DNA of 31,363 nt, from positions 12,620 to 43,982 of the forward strand of contig CAJTON010000024.1 in assembly GCA_910577605.1 (NCBI GenBank). The letters run 5' to 3'. Below are positions 24,640-31,363 of this stretch, in pieces. Position 1 is the first letter of the stretch; each line of letters opens with the position of its first letter. Below the pieces are notes generated by a model, which was not told the origin of the DNA, did no database searches, and saw nothing but the letters and a program-made list of their open reading frames with translations. The position numbers were made by a program, and so were the translations under genes. This DNA comes from an uncultured Butyrivibrio sp. Its GTDB lineage: Bacteria; Bacillota; Clostridia; Lachnospirales; Lachnospiraceae.

Positions 24640-26028
24640 TTAGAATGTGAATTTATCCGCAAAATATGAATCAAGCTCCGCGATCGCGATCCTTTCCTGT
24701 TCCATGGAATCCCTGTCTCTCACCGTAACGCATCCGTCGTTTTCCGATTCAAAATCGTACGTTACGCAGAAGGGCGTTCCGATCTCGTCCTGTCGTCTGT
24801 ACCTTTTGCCGATATTTCCCCTGTCGTCAAACTCACAGTTGTATTTTTTGCAGAGCTCAGTGTAAATCTTCTCCGCTCCCTCGTTAAGCTTCTTTGAAAG
24901 CGGAAGCACTCCGATCTTGACGGGCGCTATCGCCGGATGGAAATGAAGCACCGTTCTCATATCGCCGCCCTCAAGCTCCTCCTCGTCGTACGCCGAGCAA
25001 AGAAACGCGAGCGTCACGCGGTCCGCGCCGAGCGAAGGCTCGATGACATACGGAATGTATTTGCTCGAATCCTCATCGTCAAAATAAGACATATCCTCGC
25101 CGGAGGTATTCTGATGCTGCGTAAGGTCGTAATCAGTCCTGTCCGCGATTCCCCAAAGCTCGCCCCAGCCGAACGGGAAGAGGAACTCAAGGTCGGTCGT
25201 TCCTTTTGAATAAAAACAAAGCTCCTCCGGCGAATGGTCCCTCGCGCGAAGCTCCTCCTCCTTCATTCCGAGCGCTTTGAGCCAGTTGATACAGAATTCT
25301 CTCCAATATTTGAACCATTCCATATCCGTTCCGGGCTTGCAGAAAAATTCAAGCTCCATCTGCTCAAATTCCCTTGTTCTGAAAGTAAAATTACCCGGCG
25401 TTATCTCGTTTCTGAAGGACTTGCCTATCTGCGCGATACCGAAGGGAAGCTTCTTACGCGAGGTCCTCTGTACGTTCTTGAAATTCACGAAAATACCCTG
25501 CGCGGTTTCGGGACGGAGGTAAACTGTATTCTTCGCGTCCTCGGTAACGCCCTGAAATGTCTTGAACATCAGGTTGAACTGCCTTATCTCAGTAAAATTA
25601 TGCTTACCGCAGGAGGGGCAGGCAATATTTTTGTCCGCGACAAATTTTTCCATGTCCTCCTTGCTCCAGCCGTCAACCGAACCTTCTATCGTAAAATCAT
25701 TCTCGGCAGCCCAGTCCTCTATAAGCTTGTCGGCGCGGAAACGCTCCTTGCATTCCTTGCAGTCCATAAGCGGGTCGGCGAAACCGCCGAGATGCCCCGA
25801 CGCCACCCATGTCTGCGGATTCATAAGTATGGCGCAGTCAACGCCGACATTGTACGGGCTTTCCTGCACGAATTTCTGCCACCAGGCTTTTTTTACATTG
25901 TTCTTAAGCTCAACGCCGAGGTTTCCGTAGTCCCATGTATTCGCAAGTCCTCCGTATATCTCCGAACCGGGATATACAAAACCTCTCGATTTCGCCAGCG
26001 CGACGATTTTGTCCATTGTCTTTTCCAT
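24640..26028 (-). CDS. glyS: Glycyl-tRNA synthetase, dimeric alpha2 type
   Basis: A 462-residue class II synthetase that charges tRNA-Gly. The start (RGFVYPGSEIYGGLANTWDYGNLG) is diagnostic of the single-chain alpha2 GlyRS found in Clostridia and Bacillus relatives, not the alpha2beta2 enzyme. A zinc site is visible as C90, C93, C137 and C140. Motif 2 is FRNEITPGNFTFRTREFEQMELEFF, and motif 3 is SLGADRVTLAFL. The C-terminal anticodon domain starts near APVKIGVLPL. GAGAGGT lies upstream of the ATG. It has its own promoter and a leader of only about 50 bases, too short for a T-box. The order era-recO-glyS is a familiar Firmicutes cluster. Confidence 0.97.
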   Translation of the reverse strand: MEKTMDKIVALAKSRGFVYPGSEIYGGLANTWDYGNLGVELKNNVKKAWWQKFVQESPYNVGVDCAILMNPQTWVASGHLGGFADPLMDCKECKERFRADKLIEDWAAENDFTIEGSVDGWSKEDMEKFVADKNIACPSCGKHNFTEIRQFNLMFKTFQGVTEDAKNTVYLRPETAQGIFVNFKNVQRTSRKKLPFGIAQIGKSFRNEITPGNFTFRTREFEQMELEFFCKPGTDMEWFKYWREFCINWLKALGMKEEELRARDHSPEELCFYSKGTTDLEFLFPFGWGELWGIADRTDYDLTQHQNTSGEDMSYFDDEDSSKYIPYVIEPSLGADRVTLAFLCSAYDEEELEGGDMRTVLHFHPAIAPVKIGVLPLSKKLNEGAEKIYTELCKKYNCEFDDRGNIGKRYRRQDEIGTPFCVTYDFESENDGCVTVRDRDSMEQERIAIAELDSYFADKFTF

Positions 26029-26081
26029 AAATTTTACCTCTCAATTACTGCGCGTCGGATCATACCGGGCGCTTTTGAAAC

Positions 26082-26110
26082 ATTGTATCTTTTATTTAAT
26101 GTTTTTTCAA
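26082..26110 (-). promoter_or_regulatory. Promoter of glyS
   Basis: TTGAAA (26110-26105), a 17-base AT-rich spacer and TACAAT (26087-26082) make a near-consensus sigma-A promoter in the recO-glyS gap. The synthetase can therefore be expressed independently of era and recO. Confidence 0.65.
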
Positions 26111-26124
26111 GTATTATTTAAGTG

Positions 26125-26868
26125 TTAAAGCAAACCCTCAAGAATATCCAGCGAATTCATGCGCCTGTCAACATACGCGCCCATGCATCTGCGCAGCACC
26201 ATACGAAGCTCCGCGAGCACTTCGGGCGACACCGTAAACGAAAAAAGCCTGCCGATTTCCGTGTATACGATAAACTGCAGGGCGTAAAGCGTCGAACCGC
26301 ATATGTCTATAACGTCCTTAGCCGTTTTACGGCACTCCCGGCACAACACCCCGTTTGACGCAATCGAAAACCCGTCAAGACCTTCGCTGCTTTTGCAGCC
26401 GCGGCAGGCAAAAAAATCGGGATACTCTCCGTTCAGCGCAAGAAGCTTGAGCTCATAGACATAACGGACAAGCTCAATATCCATCTTCCTGCCTAACATC
26501 GCCTTAAACGCCGCGTATATAAGATTGAGAAGCTGCGAACCGTCCTGATTCTCCACCGCAAAATATCCCGCAAGCTCCACGAAATAATACGCCGTGTAAG
26601 TCATTGCAACGTCGTTTGCAAGCTCTCGAAAATAATTGCTTATCTCGGCGTTTACAACAGTGTATGAGTCCCTGCCCGCGATCAGATAAAACGTTCCGAA
26701 CGCAAAGCTGTCGCTCGCCGCCATAAGCCTGTTGCCCGGACGTCTCGCGCCTCTTGCAAACGCGCTTATCTTGCCTTTTTCTTTGGTAAGAAGCACTATT
26801 CTCTTATCGTTTTCACCGACGGGCGATGACGAGATGACCATGCCCGTAACCTTTATCTGGTCAGCCAT
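26125..26868 (-). CDS. recO: DNA repair protein RecO
   Basis: A 247-residue recombination mediator that helps load RecA on gaps together with RecR. The N-terminal OB fold starts IKVTGMVISSSPVGENDKRIVLLTKEKGKISAFARGARR. The middle is helical, and the C-terminal zinc finger is C155, C158, C176, C179 (FFACRGC; VLCREC). Length is normal. The ATG directly abuts the era stop (TAAATG) with only a weak AGAGAAG upstream, so translation is probably coupled to era. The last residues end just before the glyS promoter region. Confidence 0.94.
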   Translation of the reverse strand: MADQIKVTGMVISSSPVGENDKRIVLLTKEKGKISAFARGARRPGNRLMAASDSFAFGTFYLIAGRDSYTVVNAEISNYFRELANDVAMTYTAYYFVELAGYFAVENQDGSQLLNLIYAAFKAMLGRKMDIELVRYVYELKLLALNGEYPDFFACRGCKSSEGLDGFSIASNGVLCRECRKTAKDVIDICGSTLYALQFIVYTEIGRLFSFTVSPEVLAELRMVLRRCMGAYVDRRMNSLDILEGLL

Positions 26869-27762
26869 TTATTCTTCTCTGTATCCGAAATTTTTCATCA
26901 GAAGCTCGGAATCGCGCCACTCCTTGCGCACCTTGACCCAAAGCTTTAAATTCACCTTCTGCTCAAGCTGCTTTTCTATCTCGAACCGTGCCGCCGAGCC
27001 TATTTTTTTGAGCATCGCTCCGCCCTTGCCGATAATGATGCCCTTGTGGCTGTCCCTCTCGCAGATTATCGTCGCCTCTATGTCCCACATCGAGCCGTCG
27101 GGACGTTCCTTCATCTGTTCGACCGTCACGGCAATTCCGTGCGGGACCTCCTCTGACAGACAGCGCAGCGCTTTTTCCCTGATAAGCTCCGCCGCGATCT
27201 GACGCATAGGCTGGTCTGTCACCGTATCCTCGTCATAATACATGGGACCGCAGGGAAGATATTTGAATATCGTGTCGGTCAGGTCGTCCGTGTTGATACC
27301 CTTGAGCGCCGACACAGGCAGTATCTCAGCGAAGTCCATCTCCCGTCTGTATGTATCTATAAACTTGAGGATCTCCTCCTTAGCAACCGTATCGACCTTA
27401 TTGATAACAAGTATCACGGGCTTTTTACAGCTTTTGAGGCGGGCGATTATATGCTTCTCTCCCGCTCCGATAAATGACGAGGGTTCAACAAGCCACAGCA
27501 CTATATCCACGTCGGCAAGCGTCTTTTCCGCGACGTTCACCATGTATTCTCCTAGCTTGTTTTTGGCCTTGTGGATTCCGGGAGTATCAAGAAAAACGAT
27601 CTGTCCCCTCTCGTCGGTATATACGGTCTGGATCCTGTTTCTCGTAGTCTGCGGCTTATTCGACGTGATAGCTATCTTCTGTCCGATAAGCCTGTTCATC
27701 AATGTGGATTTACCTACGTTCGGACGTCCGATAAGCGCGGCAAAGCCTGATTTAGTATCCAA
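26869..27762 (-). CDS. era: GTPase Era
   Basis: A 297-residue GTPase for 16S rRNA maturation and 30S assembly. G1 is GRPNVGKST (12-20), G2 lies around KPQTTRNRIQ, G3 is DTPGIHK, and G4 is NKVD. The C-terminal KH domain that binds the 3' end of 16S rRNA holds the motif GIIIGKGGAMLKKIG. The start codon is TTG at 27762, supported by AGGAG nine bases upstream; the first residues match the usual Era start. It is followed without a gap by recO. Confidence 0.96.
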   Translation of the reverse strand: MDTKSGFAALIGRPNVGKSTLMNRLIGQKIAITSNKPQTTRNRIQTVYTDERGQIVFLDTPGIHKAKNKLGEYMVNVAEKTLADVDIVLWLVEPSSFIGAGEKHIIARLKSCKKPVILVINKVDTVAKEEILKFIDTYRREMDFAEILPVSALKGINTDDLTDTIFKYLPCGPMYYDEDTVTDQPMRQIAAELIREKALRCLSEEVPHGIAVTVEQMKERPDGSMWDIEATIICERDSHKGIIIGKGGAMLKKIGSAARFEIEKQLEQKVNLKLWVKVRKEWRDSELLMKNFGYREE

Positions 27763-27848
27763 AATAATATTCTCCTGTTTTCTTTACGGACCGCTGCCGA
27801 AACGCCCGCGGGCGCTCCGGTACCGACCTATTATTTTTAATATCGCGT

Positions 27849-30764
27849 TTAAAACAGATTCTTTATCTCGTCAAAAAGCACGCCGTCAGCCTCGATCCTG
27901 TCGCCGTTTCCGACAACGCAGAGGTAACCCTCGTCAAGTATTGCCTTAACGGTATCCGCAAGCCTGTTTATGTCTTCCTTTGAAGTATTGAGCACTCCCA
28001 GCCTGTCATTTCTGTAATACTCTTCGTCTGCCCCGCGCATATACGCATCGAAAGATCTCGCGCCTTTTCCCGCCGGACTGAGCGGAGTATCTATCTCGCT
28101 GAAGGTTCCGATAATATACTTGGTCATTTCGCGCTCGTTCGCGTCAAAATTCCTTACATATTCCTCAACTCCGTCATAGACCGCGTTGGTAGCCGCCACA
28201 TTGGGGTCCCTGTACGAACAGAAAAAGCTTGTTCCCGAAAGTCCGTAGCCGTTCATACAGCCGTACGCGCCTCCCTTTACTCTCACGTTCAGCCAGAGAT
28301 AATCATAGCCGAGTATTGTTTTCAATACCTTGAGAGAAGGATAATACTCTATACCGGCCTTGGTAAAATCACCGCAGCGCGCCACATAGTTGACCTGCGA
28401 CGCGGTTTTATAGCCTATGCGCTTCTTCTCGAAAACAAAATTCCTTGCGGCAGGCGCGATCCCGCCCTCCGGCAGAGCGGATATAAACGCCTCAAGCTCC
28501 GGCTTGACCTCTTTGTAAACCTCGTCGTCTCCGGTAAAGGACACGATAAGTCTGTCTTTTACAAAGATCTGTGCCGTCATGCGCTCAAGACCTGACGTTA
28601 TCTCCGCCTTGCGCTCCTCAAAATTATCGTACAGATCCGCGATAAAATTATAGTAGGGTACGCCCGACGTAAGCACTCCGTAGCGGGATGCGGCGGCGAA
28701 CTGCGCGCAGCTCTCGTTGACCGCGGTGGAATGCCCGTTTGAGAGCATCCTCGACTGAAGTCTTAGCTTTACCTCCGCTATTATCTCTTTAAGCCTCTTT
28801 GCGTCGCCGTATCTGGACTCAAACATCATTTCCTTTATAAGCTCGAACGCCGTCTTATACTCATGTGAGAGCGCTTTGCATTTTATCGAAAATCTGGCGT
28901 TTACATCGGAAAAATCGTTTATTTTCTGATACGTGCCAAAATCGGGTGAAATGCCGCCCGTATGCTTGTCTATCTCGTTTGAAAGCTCGTCAAAGGAACG
29001 CTTGTCCGTGCTTATATATCCGATAACGTCCCCGAGCAGTCCGACATAATGAATATCCCCGTCCTTAACATTCGAGATGTCAAAGGAAAGATTCATATAT
29101 CCGATGCCGTTGGTATAGATATTGTGACGGTCCACGGTAACTCCGCCTATCCTCTGAATATCATTGTAAAGCGGCTGCACCTCCTTGCTTATATCCTCCC
29201 TTGAGAGTAAAGGTATCGATTTAAGCTCCTCCTCGGTTGACGGCTCGGACTGATAATCCTTGAGAGCCTTCGTCGCATCGACCAAAGCCTTGATCTCACC
29301 GTCAGAAAGCGATGCCTTATAAGTCTCAAGCTTTGCGGCGACCTCCGCCTCGGTGCGGGCGGTAAGGTTTTCAACAGGACGCAGCACCACGAGCGAAGTA
29401 TGTCTGTTGTCTAAAAAATATTTTTTTACAAGTCCCTCAAAATATCCCGTACCGATATTTTTCTTGAGAAATTCAAAGGATTCGTTCTGCGCGAGTCTGT
29501 CAAACGGTCTTGACTCGTCGTAAAGCCATGTTCCCATAAGGCTCAGGCCGTACATAAGTCCCTTGGGGAAACGTCCGAAATCCGCCTCCCTGTAACTGAA
29601 TTCCATCGTGTTTATACCGGCGAGTAGAGCGTCCTTATTGATTCCGTTCTCGGCAAGCTCCGTGAGGGTATCCTTTATTACCGAGAGAAACTGCTCTTCT
29701 TTGTCCGCGTCCGTATTTTTGGCGGCTACGGTATACATGGGCTGCCTCAGGTCGCTCTCGTAGTAGCACATTATATCTTCACCGATACCCGCGTCGATAA
29801 GCGCCTGCTTGACCGGAGCGCCGGGCGCCGAGAACAGCGCGTAGTCGAGAACTCTCGTTGCAAGATAAAGCTCCTTGTCCTCAAAGCTTCCTACCGACAC
29901 GTTATAAGCAAGATATGTCTTGCCCTCGCAGCCCTCGTCCTCCGTTACGGAATACTCCGCCTCGGTCTTTCGCATTGCTTCAAAAGGCTTCTGAGCCGCG
30001 ATCCCGGAATCAACCGAAAGGAAATCATATTTGGAAAGATATTCCCTGTCGAGATACTCAAGCCTTTCCTCCATATCGCAGTCGCCGTAAATGTATATAT
30101 AACTGTTGGAGGGATGGTATAGTTTCTTATGAAAACCTACAAAATCCTCGTAGGTCAGATCAGGTATGCACGCCGGATCTCCGCCCGACTCCACGCTGTA
30201 ACTGGTATCCGGATAGAGCGAATTAAGGCAGTATCTTGTCAGCACATCGTCCGGCGAAGAAAAAGCCCCTTTCATCTCATTGTAGACAACTCCGTTGTAC
30301 TGCAAGGGCGCGTCCGCGCTCTCAAGCTCGTAATGCCAGCCCTCCTGTCTGAATATCTCCTCCCTCGTATAAATATTGGGATGAAGGACAGCGTCCATAT
30401 ATACGTCCGTAAGATTCCTGAAATCCGCGTCGTTGCAGCTCGCAACCGGGTATACGGTCTTGTCCGGATAAGTCATGGCGTTAAGGAAGGTATTTAAAGA
30501 GCCTTTGGCAAGCTCGATAAAAGGATCCTTAGCGGGATATTTCGCCGAACCGCACAGCACCGAATGTTCAAGTATATGAGGTACTCCCGTACTGTCCGGA
30601 GGCGGCGTGCGGAACCCTACGCAGAACACTTTATTTTCGTCGTCGTTGGACATAAGAAGAACCCTTGCTCCAGACTTGCGGTGTCTTAGCAAAAAACCGT
30701 CGGATTTTAGTTCCTCTATCCTTTCTTGTTTAAGCAATTCATATTTGCCAGAATCAAATTTCAT
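27849..30764 (-). CDS. M16C metallopeptidase (PreP/HypA-like insulinase family)
   Basis: A 971-residue zinc peptidase of the presequence protease type, with four tandem domains expected from the length. The inverted zinc motif HxxEH is H63-I-L-E66-H67 in VPHILEHSVLCGS. The distal ligand is probably E141 in RQEGWHYELES. Flanking text such as KDPFIELAKGSLNTFLNAMTYPDKT is typical of subfamily M16C. There is no signal peptide, so it acts in the cytoplasm on short peptides, judging by the family. The Shine-Dalgarno is weak (AAAGG). It lies 86 bases upstream of era. That gap holds a perfect 12-base palindrome (CGCCCGCGGGCG, near 27802-27813) without a U-run, so read-through into era is possible. 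Confidence 0.92.
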   Translation of the reverse strand: MKFDSGKYELLKQERIEELKSDGFLLRHRKSGARVLLMSNDDENKVFCVGFRTPPPDSTGVPHILEHSVLCGSAKYPAKDPFIELAKGSLNTFLNAMTYPDKTVYPVASCNDADFRNLTDVYMDAVLHPNIYTREEIFRQEGWHYELESADAPLQYNGVVYNEMKGAFSSPDDVLTRYCLNSLYPDTSYSVESGGDPACIPDLTYEDFVGFHKKLYHPSNSYIYIYGDCDMEERLEYLDREYLSKYDFLSVDSGIAAQKPFEAMRKTEAEYSVTEDEGCEGKTYLAYNVSVGSFEDKELYLATRVLDYALFSAPGAPVKQALIDAGIGEDIMCYYESDLRQPMYTVAAKNTDADKEEQFLSVIKDTLTELAENGINKDALLAGINTMEFSYREADFGRFPKGLMYGLSLMGTWLYDESRPFDRLAQNESFEFLKKNIGTGYFEGLVKKYFLDNRHTSLVVLRPVENLTARTEAEVAAKLETYKASLSDGEIKALVDATKALKDYQSEPSTEEELKSIPLLSREDISKEVQPLYNDIQRIGGVTVDRHNIYTNGIGYMNLSFDISNVKDGDIHYVGLLGDVIGYISTDKRSFDELSNEIDKHTGGISPDFGTYQKINDFSDVNARFSIKCKALSHEYKTAFELIKEMMFESRYGDAKRLKEIIAEVKLRLQSRMLSNGHSTAVNESCAQFAAASRYGVLTSGVPYYNFIADLYDNFEERKAEITSGLERMTAQIFVKDRLIVSFTGDDEVYKEVKPELEAFISALPEGGIAPAARNFVFEKKRIGYKTASQVNYVARCGDFTKAGIEYYPSLKVLKTILGYDYLWLNVRVKGGAYGCMNGYGLSGTSFFCSYRDPNVAATNAVYDGVEEYVRNFDANEREMTKYIIGTFSEIDTPLSPAGKGARSFDAYMRGADEEYYRNDRLGVLNTSKEDINRLADTVKAILDEGYLCVVGNGDRIEADGVLFDEIKNLF

Positions 30765-30782
30765 AATCGTCGCCTTTCTCTG

Positions 30783-30834
30783 AAAAAAATTAAAACCTCT
30801 GTCTCATATTTTACTATGAAACAAAGGTTTTAAT
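30783..30834 (-). terminator. Terminator of the S-component gene
   Basis: On the minus strand attaaaacctttgt (30834-30821) pairs with acagaggttttaat (30802-30789) with one mismatch, and a run of seven U follows. An inner tcata/tatga step extends the hairpin. It lies 10 bases after the stop at 30844. Confidence 0.8.
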
Positions 30835-30837
30835 CAA
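30808..30837 (-). promoter_or_regulatory. Possible promoter of the M16 peptidase gene, inside a terminator
   Basis: TTGATT (30837-30832), an 18-base spacer and TAAAAT (30813-30808) lie within the upstream terminator hairpin. No other promoter fits in the 79-base gap. The transcript would begin within the 3' arm of the hairpin. Confidence 0.4.
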
Positions 30838-30843
30838 CCTATT

Positions 30844-31363
30844 TTAAATGTTTTTCTTGAGAATCGGTCTCAAGGGATGATAGATAAGCATCGTGACTAA
30901 CGAGACCGCAAGTCCTTTTATAAGATTCAAGGGTCCGACGCATATTATCACAAAGGTCATGATATTGTTTACTCCGCTGTGTATCTTAGTTCCGGCGGCT
31001 ATGATCGCCTCCATAGGCATTCCGTACAGCTCGGCGAATTTAGGCAGCAGATACACCGCATTGAACAGCGTTCCGACCACCGCAATCGTGAGCGTTCCCG
31101 CTATACAGCCGAAAAGAGCGGTCTTCTTGGACTTTTTGATATGGTAGATAATTGTGGCGGGCAGCACGAAACTGCACCCGACAACAAAATTCGCCAAGTC
31201 CCCTACAAACGCGGTAGACGTTCCTTTAAGCAGCAGCTTAACAAGAATCTTGACCGCCTCCGCCATAACTCCCGCTACCGGACCGAAAGCAAATCCGCAT
31301 ATAAGTACCGGAATTTCCGAAAAGTCAAGCTCGTAAAACGAGGGCGCGATAAACGGAAGCGGA
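30844..31363 (-). CDS. ECF transporter S component, RibU-like, N-terminus cut by window edge
   Basis: Membrane protein missing its first residues beyond the right edge. About 172 residues are present. PLPFIAPSFYELDFSEIP, followed by GFAFGPVAGVMAEAVKILVKLLLKGTSTAFVGDLANFVVG, is the hallmark of the riboflavin S component RibU/FmnP family. Further membrane helices follow (FVLPATIIYHI; CIAGTLTIAVVGTLFNAVYL; IMTFVIICVGPLNLIKGLAVSL). S components capture a vitamin and work with a shared EcfA-A'-T module encoded elsewhere. Riboflavin is the best guess; another flavin-like or related vitamin cannot be excluded. An FMN riboswitch, if there is one, would lie outside the window. Confidence 0.85.
   Translation of the reverse strand, partial: PLPFIAPSFYELDFSEIPVLICGFAFGPVAGVMAEAVKILVKLLLKGTSTAFVGDLANFVVGCSFVLPATIIYHIKKSKKTALFGCIAGTLTIAVVGTLFNAVYLLPKFAELYGMPMEAIIAAGTKIHSGVNNIMTFVIICVGPLNLIKGLAVSLVTMLIYHPLRPILKKNI

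Noticed and set aside
25234..26121. Long open frame (295 codons) on the plus strand opposite glyS
   Set aside because: It lies wholly antisense to a clear synthetase gene, has no recognisable domain and is explained by codon bias of the real gene.
26029..26124. T-box riboswitch ahead of glyS
   Set aside because: The leader from the predicted start is only about 50 bases and has neither the T-box core nor an antiterminator/terminator pair.

Overview
The window looks like chromosomal DNA from an anaerobic Clostridia bacterium, most likely a gut Lachnospirales/Eubacteriales relative. The reasons are near-consensus AGGAGG ribosome binding sites, a serC-serA-DUF1015 cluster, pyruvate phosphate dikinase, a Csp-type subtilase, a 7TM diguanylate cyclase, bacteriohemerythrin and a Firmicutes-type era-recO-glyS cluster. 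It is gene-dense, with no intergenic gap above about 250 bases. I saw no rRNA, tRNA, CRISPR array, insertion sequence or prophage gene. Both ends cut through a gene: a DUF1015 protein on the left and an ECF-transporter S component on the right.

Layout. (1) 1-3612, minus strand: a SAM methyltransferase, then serC, serA and DUF1015, the de novo serine branch with its usual Clostridia companion. (2) 3793-6888, plus strand: a MarR regulator, an iron alcohol dehydrogenase and an ALDH3-type aldehyde dehydrogenase whose frames overlap. They lie behind a strong promoter that carries an inverted-repeat operator, and look like a self-regulated alcohol/aldehyde oxidation operon. (3) 6916-8604, plus strand: a DUF4003 protein and a GNAT acetyltransferase, closed by a bidirectional terminator. 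(4) 8603-11772, minus strand: a cytoplasmic Csp-like subtilase behind a clpX gene with its own terminator. (5) 11889-16182, plus strand: a hemerythrin with a CheX-like C-terminal half, followed by a 1051-residue hybrid histidine kinase. Together they are a candidate oxygen/redox signalling pair. (6) 16204-19784, minus strand: a 7TM tandem-GGDEF cyclase translationally coupled to a suppressor-of-fused (SuFu) protein, then an XRE regulator fused to an almost perfect 20-unit pentapeptide-like Gly-x-hydrophobic-Ala/Ser-x repeat. (7) 19852-31363, minus strand: ppdK, a zinc-ribbon/one-TM/propeller protein, glyS, recO, era, an M16C metallopeptidase and a RibU-like S component.

Regions 1, 2 and 7 are conventional metabolism and housekeeping. 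The less explained parts are regions 5 and 6. Region 6 joins a second-messenger enzyme, a SuFu protein and a DNA-binding protein with a hydrophobic beta-solenoid-like tail. Region 5 couples a diiron O2-binding domain to a kinase. The uncharacterised zinc-ribbon/propeller gene between glyS and ppdK, and a long imperfect hairpin in the ppdK leader, are also worth a look.
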